Of a stretch of 64,000 nt of DNA, positions 52,898-63,200 are shown piece by piece. Within the stretch, counting starts at the first letter, position 1. Each line of letters opens with the position of its first letter. The notes under the pieces were generated by a model, which was not told where the DNA came from, did not search any database, and was given only the letters and a program-made list of their open reading frames with translations. A program made the position numbers and the translations under genes. Origin of the DNA: Bradyrhizobium sp. WSM1743 (GTDB taxonomy: Bacteria > Pseudomonadota > Alphaproteobacteria > Rhizobiales > Xanthobacteraceae); contig NZ_AXAZ01000033.1 in NCBI RefSeq assembly GCF_000473065.1, positions 1-64,000 of the forward strand, written 5' to 3'.

Positions 52898-53592
52898 GCC
52901 TCCACCCCGATACGCCGTCCGACGCAGTAGCCGATTGCATCCGAGATGAGCAGAGCGGACATGGAGACCACGATCGCGATCACGGTGAGGCGGAATGCGG
53001 CAATGTCGCCACCCGGAACCTGTGTGAACGTGTAGATGGCGGAGGGAAGCGTCTGGGTTTCGCCCGGGATGTTTGAAACGAAAGTGATGGTCGCGCCGAA
53101 TTCTCCCATGGCGCGCGCGAATGAAAGAATTGTGCCAGCGATGATGCCCGGCAAAATGAGCGGCAAGGTCACCGTCACGAAGACCCAGGCGGGATTGGCG
53201 CCGAGCGTTCCGGCTGCGTCCTCGAGCCCACGATCGATTGCGTCTATGGACAACTGCAACGCTCGGACCAAGAGTGGGAAGCCCATCACACCGCAAGCGA
53301 GCGCTGCCCCGGTCCATCGGAAAGCAAACACTATTCCGAGGTTGTCCGCGAGGAAGGCGCCGAGGGGTCCTCGTCGGCCAAACAAGAGAAGCAGGATATA
53401 GCCTGTAACTACGGGCGGAAGGACCAGAGGCAGAAATACAACTCCGTTCAGGATCGACTTGCCCCAGAATTTTCCTCGAGACAGCAGCATCGCGACGACA
53501 AGCCCCGGCGGCAGACTCGTCATAGTCGCCCAGAGAGACACCCGTATGCTTAGTTCGACGGCGGCTTGTTCCTCAGGTGTTAGCGTGAACAT
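52894..53592 (-). CDS. modB: molybdate ABC transporter permease
   Basis: The protein has 232 residues with five or six membrane helices, e.g. VSLWATMTSLPPGLVVAMLL, GVVFLPLVLPPVVTGYILLL and IVVSMSALLISDAIGYCVG. The EAA loop that docks to ModC is in DRGLEDAAGTLGANPAWVFV. It forms the channel for molybdate import. ATG 53592 follows TGAGG by six bases; GTG 53604 overlaps the modA stop and is less likely. Its stop overlaps modC. Confidence 0.92.
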   Translation of the reverse strand: MFTLTPEEQAAVELSIRVSLWATMTSLPPGLVVAMLLSRGKFWGKSILNGVVFLPLVLPPVVTGYILLLLFGRRGPLGAFLADNLGIVFAFRWTGAALACGVMGFPLLVRALQLSIDAIDRGLEDAAGTLGANPAWVFVTVTLPLILPGIIAGTILSFARAMGEFGATITFVSNIPGETQTLPSAIYTFTQVPGGDIAAFRLTVIAIVVSMSALLISDAIGYCVGRRIGVEA

Positions 53593-53600
53593 GGCTGGCC

Positions 53601-54464
53601 TCACTTCAGCGTCGTGAATCCTTGCTTGTCAAACATAGTGCGCGCCTCCGGCATCTTGAGCATATCGACGAAGGCCCCCGCGGCCGGTTTCGTCGAACTG
53701 GCTGTGACCGCGATCGGATAAGCGATACGCGGGTGCGTGTTTTCCGGGAAGGTCCCCACGCGCGCTACGTTTGGGTCCGACGCTGCATCGGATTCATAGA
53801 CGATGCCAAGTGGGGCTTCGCCCCGAGAGACCATGAGCAGCGCGGCACGGACGTTTTCGGCTTGGGCGATGCGGCCCTTGACAGACTGCCAGACGCCGAG
53901 CGCCTCGAGCGCCGCCCTGCCGTACTTACCAGCGGGGACCGCATCCGTGTTGGCCATCGCGAGGCGTCCCTGTCCGAGAAGCGACAACAAGGGAAACCCG
54001 GGCGCGATATTCACCTGGAGATCGGCGCCTTTTGGCGAAATAAGCACAAGGCGGTTGCCTACGAGATCCGAACGCGTTTCCAGCCTGATCAGCTTGCGTT
54101 CGGCGAGGTAGTTCATCCAATCCTCATCCGCGGAGATGAAGACGTCGGCTGGCGCTCCCTGCTCGATTTGCTTGGCGAGCGCTGAGCTCGCGGCGTACGA
54201 GATTGCGGCATGTTTGCCCGTGCGTTCGTGCCATTGGCTGTTGATCTCATCGAGGGCAGTTTTCAGGCTGGCCGCGGCAAAGACGAGCACGTCCGCACGC
54301 TGGGCCTGAGCCGGTCGCGCATTGCCAGTGTAAACTAAGGCGAGCAAGGCCGCGCAAAGCAAAAGTAAAAAGGCGCTTCGGATCCTCATGCCCGAACGTT
54401 TGGACGCCCGAGAGACGGGTTGCGGGCGTGCATGTTCAGGCATTCTGACATGGATGTTAGCCAC
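53601..54464 (-). CDS. modA: molybdate-binding periplasmic protein
   Basis: The protein has 287 residues. GTG 54464 follows a strong GGAGGT by five bases; ATG 54389 (MRIRSAF) is an alternative that would give a conventional signal peptide. The signal segment is RSAFLLLLCAALLALVYTGN, cut after AQA. The mature part has the ModA marks VLVFAAASLKTALDEI, ISYAASSALAKQIEQGAPAD, VFISADEDWMNYL, and GRAALEALGVWQSVKGRIAQ. It captures molybdate or tungstate for ModBC. First gene of the operon; the promoter must lie in 54465-54577, where I see no certain ModE site. Confidence 0.92.
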   Translation of the reverse strand: MANIHVRMPEHARPQPVSRASKRSGMRIRSAFLLLLCAALLALVYTGNARPAQAQRADVLVFAAASLKTALDEINSQWHERTGKHAAISYAASSALAKQIEQGAPADVFISADEDWMNYLAERKLIRLETRSDLVGNRLVLISPKGADLQVNIAPGFPLLSLLGQGRLAMANTDAVPAGKYGRAALEALGVWQSVKGRIAQAENVRAALLMVSRGEAPLGIVYESDAASDPNVARVGTFPENTHPRIAYPIAVTASSTKPAAGAFVDMLKMPEARTMFDKQGFTTLK

Positions 54465-54577
54465 GGTAACCTCCAGCCGGAATGCTCTCGTTTTGCGACA
54501 GCGTCCCTGAGTAACTTTCACCAAAGCTAAACGTTGCAGACACAAGAGGCTCCCGAACTCATTCGGGGAAAACCTAA

Positions 54578-55435
54578 ATGACCAAGGCGTCGAAGAGCTC
54601 AGGTGCAATCGTCCATCCTGACCTGCCGGCGGGCGCCATATATCGAGTGATCGGCGCCGACGGTGTCGAGCGGACCATGTCAGATTTGTCAGACTGGATC
54701 GTGGCCATCCGATCCGGCGCGGTCGAACCCCGGTCACTATTCCTGGACGAGGAAACGCAGCGCTGGCGGCCGGTGTCGGACCTCGACTTTTTTGGCGAAG
54801 CGAAGCAAGCCACAGAAGTGAGCGAGGTTCGCTACCGAAGCAATGGCTCAAAAGCGGAGAGTGCCCCGGAAAAGTTGCCGAAGCGAAAGCTGAACTCTAC
54901 GCTGGTCTGGGCAGTCGGGGCTACGGTCGCGCTCATTGCTTTCACGGCCTGGGCCGCAGGATCTGTTCTGGTGGCCGACGTTCAATCGCTTATTCGCCGA
55001 ATACCGGACCCGGTCCGGATTGGCGGAGCGGCCGTGCTCTTCGTCATTCTAGCTGAGGAGTTCTATTGGTTCTCCCTAATGATGTTTGGGGTGGAGACGG
55101 GCTTCGTTCGGCGCTTTGCGCTGCAAGCTCTATCGCTGGCAACCGCCTCCGTGCTGCTCTATGCGGCGTTCGCGCTCTTTTCGAGCGAAGCGTTTGAGCC
55201 AAGTCGTTGGTTCTTGGTGAAATACCCTGCTTTTGCAGGAGCAGCCTACGCCGTGTCGCTCCTGCTCTGGTCGATGATTCTGCTGCGTGGGCCCGACGCG
55301 CCAGCTGCCAAAAAGGCTCTTGCCGGCTTGGTCGCGTCGATAATGCTAGTCGGCACCCTCTACATGGCGGTCACCCCGTCTGTGCGACAGGAAACACAGA
55401 CGGACAAGACGATTCAGCTGCAGGACCGCAGATGA
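54578..55435 (+). CDS. GYF-like N-terminal domain membrane protein
   Basis: The protein has 285 residues. Residues ~18-70 (GAIYRVIGADGVERTMSDLS, DWIVAIRSGAVEPRSLFLDE, TQRWRPVSDLDFF) have the layout of GYF_2/DUF4339 domains, which bind peptides. Five probable membrane helices follow (LVWAVGATVALIAFTAWAAG, IGGAAVLFVILAEEFYWFSL, FALQALSLATASVLLYAAFA, FAGAAYAVSLLLWSMILLRG, LAGLVASIMLVGTLYMAV). It is divergent from modA, with 113 bases between. A link to molybdenum is possible but has no sequence support. Confidence 0.7.
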   Translation: MTKASKSSGAIVHPDLPAGAIYRVIGADGVERTMSDLSDWIVAIRSGAVEPRSLFLDEETQRWRPVSDLDFFGEAKQATEVSEVRYRSNGSKAESAPEKLPKRKLNSTLVWAVGATVALIAFTAWAAGSVLVADVQSLIRRIPDPVRIGGAAVLFVILAEEFYWFSLMMFGVETGFVRRFALQALSLATASVLLYAAFALFSSEAFEPSRWFLVKYPAFAGAAYAVSLLLWSMILLRGPDAPAAKKALAGLVASIMLVGTLYMAVTPSVRQETQTDKTIQLQDRR

Positions 55436-55456
55436 GCTCCTGCCGTGTCGCTACGG

Positions 55457-55717
55457 CTAATAGCCCCAACGCCAACCGGGGTGCCGCCAACGCCACCCGG
55501 GATAGTGGCGCCATCGCCCACCTGGATAAGCGTACGGCTGAGCGTGAGCGTACCGCCAACGCCAGCCGGGGTGGTGCCGCCAGCCGGGATAGTACTGCGC
55601 TTGGGTGAGGGACGCCTCCGGCTGCGCCATCCGAGCCGGGCCGAGAGCGGCGTCGGCACCGCTGAGGCCAAGCCAGAGGAATAATACGCCCGAGGCGAGG
55701 ATGGATAGGCAACGCAT
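55457..55717 (-). CDS. exported Pro-Gly-Trp-Arg repeat protein
   Basis: The protein has 86 residues with a signal peptide (MRCLSILASGVLFLWLGLSG, cut after ADA), then a mature part of repeated YPGWR / HPGWRWR / YPGWRWRHPGWRWGY units with a Tyr/Gln/Pro break (YAHAQPYAYPGG). GAGGAGG lies seven bases before ATG 55717. Similar His/Trp/Pro-rich peptides occur in rhizobia as proteins of unknown function. It converges with the GYF-like gene (21 bases apart). Metal or membrane interaction through Trp, Arg and His is a guess. Confidence 0.7.
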   Translation of the reverse strand: MRCLSILASGVLFLWLGLSGADAALGPARMAQPEASLTQAQYYPGWRHHPGWRWRYAHAQPYAYPGGRWRHYPGWRWRHPGWRWGY

Positions 55718-55827
55718 AAGTGACCTCCTCGATGGGAATGGAACCAAAACCACCAAGGGTAACGCTTGAGAGGCTCTTTAAGCTCCTAGCGCGATGTTTT
55801 GCCAATTCCCCCGTGCGGGCCTACAGT

Positions 55828-57132
55828 ATGCGCAAGTGGATCATCCCCATGTTGAACGCGATCCGTGCCGGGGGCGTTCTTTTGATCATGGCCGCCGCGG
55901 CCGCGTGGTACGCATATGACCAGGCCGGGGCTACCCGCGCTCGCGACGATTTGGATGTAGCAAGCGCCTATCGTGGTGGGGGTGGAGGCGGCGGAGGAGG
56001 AGGTGGTGGTGGCCGCGGCAGGCACCGCCTCAGTGGGCCGATCGACGTCGTCACGACCCCAGTGGTCCGTCAGGATGTGCCGGTTAATGTTGAGGGAATT
56101 GGCACAGTTGAAGCGTTCAACACTGTCACCGTGAGAGCGAGGGTTGACGGTCTACTCCAGAAAATCGAATTCACTGAAGGTCAGGAGGTAAAGGCCGGCG
56201 ATCTGCTGGCCCAGATCGACCCGCGTCCCTACGAGGCCAAGCTCAGCCAGGTCCAAGGCATAAAGGCAAAGGACGAAGCTCAACTGGCCAACGCGAAGCT
56301 CGATCTCGATCGTGCCGTGAAGCTTGGCCAGTTCGCAACGCAGCAGACCGTGGACACCCAGCGGACGCTGGTCCGGCAGCTTGAAGCGGCCCTGCAGACG
56401 GACCAAGCGAACATCGACGCAGCCGCGTTGGAACTTGAATACACCAGCATCCGGGCGCCGATCGCCGGGCGCACGGGCGTGCGGCTCATCGACGCCGGGA
56501 ATTTCGTTCGCGCCCGGGAGTCGGGTGGAATAGTCATCATCACGCAATTGGAGCCGATCTCTGTCGCCTTTTCTCTACCCCAACAGTATCTCGAGACGGT
56601 GAATCGCGCGCTCGCCAAAGGGAAAGTTGCGGTGGCGGCGCTCGATGTAGACGGGAAGAGATTGTGGGAAGATGGCGTCCTTGCGGTTCTCGATAATCGC
56701 ATCGATCCTCAGACCGGTACGATCAGACTCAAGGCCACATTCGTCAACACCGAGCGCAAGCTTTGGCCGGGGCAGTTTGTCAACATCCGTGTAAGGCTCG
56801 ATACCGTCAAGGACGGCACCGTCGTGCCCAGTGCAGCCGTCCAGCGTAATTCAAGCGGCACGTTTGCCTACGTGGTCGATCCCGAGAACCGGGTCGAAAT
56901 GCGGCCGATCCGGGTCGGCCAGATCGATGGCAATGTGGCCCTTGTCGAATCCGGCCTCGAGCCCGGTCAGAAAGTCGTTGTCACCAGCCAGGAGCAACTG
57001 CGGCCGGGCGCGAGCGTGATTCCGACTGAGGCTACGGCCGATGCCGGAGGCGGCATCTCTGCCCCACAGATCGTGTCCCCAACGCCTCCTTCAGAAGTAG
57101 CGCCGCATCGGCGGCATCGGGGGCCGCCGTGA
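55828..57132 (+). CDS. mdtA: RND efflux periplasmic adaptor (membrane fusion protein)
   Basis: The protein has 434 residues. An N-terminal membrane anchor (LNAIRAGGVLLIMAAAAAWY) is followed by a run of 13 Gly in a flexible linker. Then come the lipoyl domain halves (VEAFNTVTVRARVDGLLQKI, FTEGQEVKAGDLLAQIDPRP), a helical hairpin (KLDLDRAVKLGQFATQQTVD), SIRAPIAGRTGVRLID, and the beta-barrel (LKATFVNTERKLWPGQFVNI). It links the inner-membrane pump to an outer-membrane channel. ATG 55828 was chosen; ATG 55849 is possible. Its stop overlaps the next gene (GTGA). Confidence 0.88.
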   Translation: MRKWIIPMLNAIRAGGVLLIMAAAAAWYAYDQAGATRARDDLDVASAYRGGGGGGGGGGGGGRGRHRLSGPIDVVTTPVVRQDVPVNVEGIGTVEAFNTVTVRARVDGLLQKIEFTEGQEVKAGDLLAQIDPRPYEAKLSQVQGIKAKDEAQLANAKLDLDRAVKLGQFATQQTVDTQRTLVRQLEAALQTDQANIDAAALELEYTSIRAPIAGRTGVRLIDAGNFVRARESGGIVIITQLEPISVAFSLPQQYLETVNRALAKGKVAVAALDVDGKRLWEDGVLAVLDNRIDPQTGTIRLKATFVNTERKLWPGQFVNIRVRLDTVKDGTVVPSAAVQRNSSGTFAYVVDPENRVEMRPIRVGQIDGNVALVESGLEPGQKVVVTSQEQLRPGASVIPTEATADAGGGISAPQIVSPTPPSEVAPHRRHRGPP

Positions 57133-60100
57133 GCGTGTCCGCGCCTTTCATCGCTCGTCCCGTCGCGACCTCACTGATAAGTGTCGCGATCCTTGTTGCC
57201 GGAGCGCTTGGATTTCGCCTGCTTCCGGTCTCCTCGTTGCCGGAGATTGACTTTCCGACGGTCCAAGTCTCGACACAGCTTCCCGGCGCAGGCCCGGACA
57301 CAACTGCATCGCTGGTCACGACGCCGCTTGAGCAGCAATTGGGACAGATCGCAGGCCTGTCACTGATGACGTCGACAAGTTCGTTTGGAATCAGCGTCAT
57401 CACCATGCAATTCGTCCTTGACCGGGACATTGATGCGATTGGGCAGGACGTACAGGCGGCTATCAACGCAGCAGCAGCTTCGCTGCCAACCGGGCTTCCA
57501 TACCCGCCAGTGTACAAAAAGGTGAATCCAGCGGACCAGCCGATCCTCATTCTGGCCCTTACGTCCGACACGCAGCCGATCACGAAAGTCCAGGATGTCG
57601 CCGATTCGGTGCTGGCGCAGAAGCTGAGCGAGGTAACTGGCGTCGGGGCGGTGATGATCCAGGGTGGGCAGAAACCTGCGGTGCGGATCCAGGTCAACCC
57701 GGTCCAGCTCGCGGCATATGGCCTAAGCCTGGAACAGGTCCGTACGGTCCTGGGCCGCACGAATGTCGATCAGCCCAAGGGCAGCTTCGACGGCCCTCAC
57801 CAAGCATTCATGATAGGGGCTAATGACCAGGTTCTCGCACCTGAGGCCTATACAAACGTGATTCTAGCGTACCGAAACGGAGCTCCCGTCCGCGTAGGCG
57901 ACGTCGGTACCGCGGTCTACGGGGCCGAGAACGCGAAAGTCGGTGCTTGGTTCAACGGTCTACCAGCCGTCATACTCGACGTTCAGCGCCAGCCCGGGAG
58001 CAACACCATCCAGACGGTTGACCGGATTCACGAGCTTCTGCCGCGGCTGCAAGCGGCGCTGCCGCAAGACGTTCGGTTGACGATTCTGAGCGATCGCACG
58101 GAAACTATCCGGGCCAGCATTTCCGATGTCGAGTTCACGCTGATGGTCACCGTCGGATTGGTCGTGCTCGCGATTTTTCTGTTTCTCCGTCGTTTCTGGG
58201 CGACTGTCATCCCGAGCGTCGCCATCCCGCTTTCGATCGTCGGTACGTTCGGCGTCATGCATTTGGCGGGATTCAATCTCGACAACCTCTCCCTCATGGC
58301 GCTCACCGTCGCGACCGGTTTCTTGGTCGACGACGCGATCGTTATGATCGAGAATATCGTGCGCCATATCGAGGCTGGAGAGGCACCGCTGGAAGCTGCC
58401 TATGAGGGCGCACGTCAGATCGGGTTCACCATCATCTCGCTGACGGTCTCGATTGTTGCGGTGTTCATCCCGCTCTTGTTTATGCAAGGAATCGTCGGGC
58501 GATTGTTTCGGGAATTCTCGCTGACACTGTCGGTCACCATCGTTGTGTCGGCGATCGTATCGCTGACGCTTACGCCAATGATGTGCGGGCACCTCTTGCG
58601 TAGAGAGCAGGAGCAGCGCAGCAATGCGTTTCTGCGTGCCTCCGAGCGGGCATTTGTCACGAGTCTGGCGCTCTACGAACGGAGCCTCGCGTGGGTGATG
58701 CTGCAAAAGGCCACCATTCTCGCGGTCGCATTGGCGACAGTGGTTGCTACCGTCGTGCTGTATGTGCTGATCCCTAAGGGCTTTCTGCCCGTCCAGGACA
58801 CGGGCGTTATCGTTGCAACGAGCGATGCGGAGCCCGGAATTTCGTTTCAGAAGATGGTGCGGCTGCAGTCCAAGGCTGCTGAGATCGCCCGCCGCGATCG
58901 AGACGTCAGCGGCGTTGATTCGTTCGTGGGCGTTGGACTTGTCAATTCGACACCGAACACCGGGCGCATGACCATCGTGCTCAAGCGACGCGACCAGCGG
59001 GCCGATACGGCCGCAGAAGTCGCAGGGCGGCTCCGTACCGCTATGGCCGAAGTGCAGGGCCTCTCGGTCTACCTCCAGCCCGCACCCGAAATTCAGATTG
59101 GGACGCGCACCAGTCGAACTCAGTACCAATACATCATGGTCGACGCGAATCCCATGGAGTTGGCCGACTGGGCGCGGCGGTTGCTCGAAAAACTGCGCTC
59201 GACGCCGCTTCTGGAGAACGTAGCGAGCGACCAACAGACGGGCGGCCTCGCTGCCGACGTGGTTATCGATCGCGACAAAGCTGGACGCCTCGGAGTGCTT
59301 CCGCAGACAATAGACGATACGCTTTACGATGCTTTTGGACAGCGTCAAGTCTCGACCATCTATACGCAGCAGAACCAGTATCACGTCGTATTGGAGGTGG
59401 CGCCGGATTTCCAGCTCGATCCAGCTGACCTGGGACGGCTTTACGTGCCATCGAGCCAGGGCGCGCAGGTTCCACTCGAAAGCTTCGCCACGGTGAAGCT
59501 TGGTAACGCCCCACTTGCGATCACACATCAGGGCCTTTTTTCGTCCGTCACGCTCTCCTTCGATCCGGCCCCGGGTGTTTCACTCGGACGGGCAGTTCAG
59601 ACCTTGCGTGAAGCAGAGGTGGCGATTGGCATGCCCAATTCCGTCATCGGCTCCTTCGCCGGCGAGGCCGCTGAGTTTCGGGCCTCACTCGTAAGCGAAG
59701 TGTGGCTCATCCTCGCCGCCGTGTTCGCCGTCTACATAGTGCTCGGCGTGCTCTACGAAAGCACCATTCACCCGATTACGATACTGTCGACATTACCTTC
59801 GGCGGGAATCGGCGCCTTGATCGCGCTTATGATCACGGGAAACGACCTGTCGCTGATCGCGGTGATCGCCATCATCCTCCTCATTGGGATCGTTAAGAAG
59901 AATGCGATCATCATGATCGACTTCGCTTTGGATGCGGAGCGGACGCGAGGGCTGCGTCCGGAGCAAGCAATCTTCGAGGCTTCGCTCAAGCGCTTCCGTC
60001 CAATTATGATGACGACGATGGCGGCCCTTCTAGGATCCATTCCTCTCGCGCTGGGGACCGGTCCGGGATCAGAGCTGCGCCGTCCACTTGGCATTGCGAT

Positions 60101-60227
60101 CATCGGTGGGCTGCTGCTCAGCCAATTCCTGACGCTCTACACAACCCCGGTAATCTACGTTGTGCTCGACCAAGTCCGGGCGCGGCTCCGTCATCGCTTG
60201 CGAATGAGTCTGGGGGCTGCGGAATGA
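57129..60227 (+). CDS. mdtB: RND multidrug efflux pump, first subunit
   Basis: The protein has 1032 residues from GTG 57129, overlapping the adaptor stop. It has twelve membrane helices in two homologous halves, with large periplasmic loops. The proton-relay pair Asp-Asp is in ALTVATGFLVDDAIVMIENI (helix 4), and a conserved Lys in IGIVKKNAIIMIDFALDAER (helix 10). N-terminus FIARPVATSLISVAILVAGA is typical of the MdtB/HAE1 branch. Two different pump genes in tandem suggest a B2C heterotrimer, as in E. coli MdtBC. Substrates are not readable from sequence. Confidence 0.92.
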   Translation: MSVSAPFIARPVATSLISVAILVAGALGFRLLPVSSLPEIDFPTVQVSTQLPGAGPDTTASLVTTPLEQQLGQIAGLSLMTSTSSFGISVITMQFVLDRDIDAIGQDVQAAINAAAASLPTGLPYPPVYKKVNPADQPILILALTSDTQPITKVQDVADSVLAQKLSEVTGVGAVMIQGGQKPAVRIQVNPVQLAAYGLSLEQVRTVLGRTNVDQPKGSFDGPHQAFMIGANDQVLAPEAYTNVILAYRNGAPVRVGDVGTAVYGAENAKVGAWFNGLPAVILDVQRQPGSNTIQTVDRIHELLPRLQAALPQDVRLTILSDRTETIRASISDVEFTLMVTVGLVVLAIFLFLRRFWATVIPSVAIPLSIVGTFGVMHLAGFNLDNLSLMALTVATGFLVDDAIVMIENIVRHIEAGEAPLEAAYEGARQIGFTIISLTVSIVAVFIPLLFMQGIVGRLFREFSLTLSVTIVVSAIVSLTLTPMMCGHLLRREQEQRSNAFLRASERAFVTSLALYERSLAWVMLQKATILAVALATVVATVVLYVLIPKGFLPVQDTGVIVATSDAEPGISFQKMVRLQSKAAEIARRDRDVSGVDSFVGVGLVNSTPNTGRMTIVLKRRDQRADTAAEVAGRLRTAMAEVQGLSVYLQPAPEIQIGTRTSRTQYQYIMVDANPMELADWARRLLEKLRSTPLLENVASDQQTGGLAADVVIDRDKAGRLGVLPQTIDDTLYDAFGQRQVSTIYTQQNQYHVVLEVAPDFQLDPADLGRLYVPSSQGAQVPLESFATVKLGNAPLAITHQGLFSSVTLSFDPAPGVSLGRAVQTLREAEVAIGMPNSVIGSFAGEAAEFRASLVSEVWLILAAVFAVYIVLGVLYESTIHPITILSTLPSAGIGALIALMITGNDLSLIAVIAIILLIGIVKKNAIIMIDFALDAERTRGLRPEQAIFEASLKRFRPIMMTTMAALLGSIPLALGTGPGSELRRPLGIAIIGGLLLSQFLTLYTTPVIYVVLDQVRARLRHRLRMSLGAAE

Positions 60228-60250
60228 GGTAGCCAAAACGATCGGAGTTC

Positions 60251-63200
60251 ATGGTGGGCTTTCTGGAAACGTGCCTGCGGCGACCTGTCGGCGTCAGCCT
60301 GCTGATGCTGGCGCTATTGCTTTGCGGTGCACTGGCGTCTCGATTTCTGCCCGTGGCATCACTGCCGCAGGTAGACTACCCGACCATCATGGTAACGGCA
60401 GAGCTTCCGGGCGCCGAACCGCAAACGATGGCCACCGCCGTCGCCGCACCGCTGGAGCGGCGGATCGGACAAATCGCCGGTATTGCCGAGCTCACCAGCA
60501 CGAGTCTTCTCGGCACCACCACCGTCGTCGTCCAGTTCGAGCTTAGCCGCCCGATCAACGCAGCGGCTCGCGACGTGCAAGCCGCTATCAACGCGGCAGC
60601 CCCCGATCTTCCGCCGGGTATGTCGCGCCCGCCAACCTGGCGCAAGAATAATCCATCGGCGGCGCCGGTCCTGATCTTGGCACTGACATCCAAGTCGCTT
60701 CCTTCGGGCGCGGTTTACGAGGCGGCGGAAACGATTCTGGCGCAGCAGCTTTCTCAGGTGGAGGGCGTCGGTCAAGTCACGGTCAATGGCTCCGAGAAGC
60801 CTGCGGTGCGCGTGCAGGTCAACCCAGCTGCACTTGCCTCGATGGGACTCGGTCTTGAGGATGTACGGGCCGTCTTGAATGCCGTCAACGCAACGGGACC
60901 GAAGGGGGGCATTGACACAACGGACAGCTCTTATGTCATTCGCGTCAACGACCAGATGCGCTGGGCCGGTGAATATAAATCAGTGATCGTCGCCACCCGC
61001 CATGGAACGCCGATCCGACTCGATGCGGTCGCATCGGTCGTCGACAGCGTCGAGAACGTCCGAACCTCGGGGTGGTTTAACAATCAACCGGCCGTACTGG
61101 TCTTCGTTTTCAAGGAGGTCAACGCCAACGTGATCGAGACAGTGGATCGCATCCGCGCGCTTCTTCCTACGCTGCAGGCTTGGCTCCCGGCGGCCGTTGA
61201 TCTGTCGGTGATGAGCGATCGAACGGAGACGATCCGTGCCAGCGTGCATGAGATAGAACTCTGCCTCCTGATCAGCCTCGGACTTATCGTGGCTACAGTA
61301 TTCCTGTTCTTGCGACGGTTCTGGGCCACCTCGGCCGCAGCAATTACCATCCCCCTGTCGATTGCAGGTACCTTCAGCGCGATGTACCTGCTCGGTTACA
61401 GCATCGACAACCTGTCCCTGATGGCGCTGACGGTTGCGACGGGTTTCATCGTCGATGATGCCATCGTGGTCATCGAAGCGATCAGCCGGCGGATGAGAAG
61501 CCGTGAGTCGCCGCTCCAGGCAGCGCGCCAAGCTGCTCGCCAGATCGGCTTCACGGTGCTTTCGATCAGCGTGTCGCTGATCGCCGCTTTGATCCCACTT
61601 CTGTTTATGGGTGGCATGATCGGGCGGCTATTTCGCGAGTTTGCCGTCACGCTGGCGCTGGCCATCGCGGTCTCCGCGATGGTGTCCCTGACGTTGATTC
61701 CGGTCATGGGAGCCTATCTCGGTCGCGCGCGCAGGGGAGCGGGGAAACCCCCATTTGAGCTCATTTTCGAGAGGCTGCTGGCGGCATACGAAGCCGTCCT
61801 GGTAGTCGTCCTGCAACATCGCAAGGCCACTCTCGCCGTGTTGGGAGCAACTGTCCTCGCCACCGCTGGCCTCTGGATCCAGGTGCCAAAGGGATTTTTC
61901 CCCCAACAGGACACGGGCGCCATTGTTGCTATCGCGGAAGCGCCGATGACAGTTTCGTTCCAAGCAATGACGCGGAGGGTACAGAATCTTATGAGCGTCC
62001 TCCTCAATGATCCGGCGGTTGCGAGGGTGGGAAGCTACACCGGTCAATCAGGCTCCACTTCGAACCAGGCCCGCATCTTTATCGCCTTAAGGCCCCTTGC
62101 CGAGCGCGGCCTCGACACGGACCAAGTCATCGCGCGTCTGCGCCGAGCGACACGCGAGGTGCAGGGCGTTGCACTCTATATGGTGCCCGTCCAGGAATTG
62201 CGCGTCGGCGGCCGGATCTCCAAGGCACAATATCAGTACACTATCACGGGACCAGATCTGGGTGAATTGGAGACATGGGCAGGACGCCTTGTGGAGCGTC
62301 TGAAAGACTTTCCTGATCTTCGCGACGTAACTACCGATCTCGAGGTAGGCGCCTTGCAGACGATGCTCGTCATCGACCGCGACGCGGCCGCGCGGCTCCA
62401 GGTGGCGCCAAATGATATCGACCAGACTCTCTATGACGCCTTCGGCCAGCGTCTTGTCTCCTCAATCTATGCTCCCCATTACACGTATCACGTCGTCCTT
62501 GAGGCCACACCGGAGCTGCAGGAGGACCCGTCCTCATTGGCGAAGGTGTACGTCGCCGGGCCAGGTGGCAGGCAGGTCCCACTGGGGAACGTTGTGCGAG
62601 TCGAGCACGGCGTCCAAATGAGTGCTGTCGCCCATCAAGGGCAAGCTCCGGCCGTGACCCTTACGTTCTCGATGCGAGCCGGTCTGCCAATCCAGCGAGG
62701 TACAGAGATCGTCGAGCGCGTGATGCGAGAAATGGGCCCGCCAGGCCATATCCAGGGCAGTTTTCAAGGCAATGCACGAGCTTTTACGGAATCACTTGCC
62801 ACGCTGCCCATGCTGATCGCCATGGCGCTTTTCGCCGTGTACGTGATCCTCGGCATTCTCTACGAAAGTATGATCCATCCCGTGACGATCCTGTCGACCC
62901 TCCCGTCAGCCGGGGTCGGCGCCATCCTGGCGCTCTGGGCGGTCGGGCGCCCGCTCGATCTGATTGGCGTGATCGGAATCATTCTGCTCATTGGCATCGT
63001 CAAGAAGAACGCGATCATGTTGATCGATTATGCGCTCGTCGCCGAGCGTGACTATGCCCGTTCGCCGGAGCAGGCGATTTTAGAGGCGTGTAGGCTCAGA
63101 TTTCGTCCCATCCTGATGACGACCATCGCGGCGATTCTTGGGGCGGTGCCACTGGCCGTCGGGCTGGGTGTCGGTTCCGGGCTTCGGCAGCCGCTCGGCA

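Noticed and set aside
52898..53317. 138-residue N-terminal extension of modC in the same frame
   Set aside because: It overlaps modB in another frame, is Arg/His-rich, and modC has an ATGA-coupled start at 52897.
54465..54577. Molybdenum-cofactor riboswitch or ModE operator before modA
   Set aside because: The interval is short and shows neither the ModE-type ATA palindrome nor space for the riboswitch fold.
57960..59528. 522-codon open frame antisense to the first RND pump gene
   Set aside because: It has an Arg/His/Asp-rich composition typical of the complement of GC-rich coding DNA; the plus strand encodes a clear RND protein.
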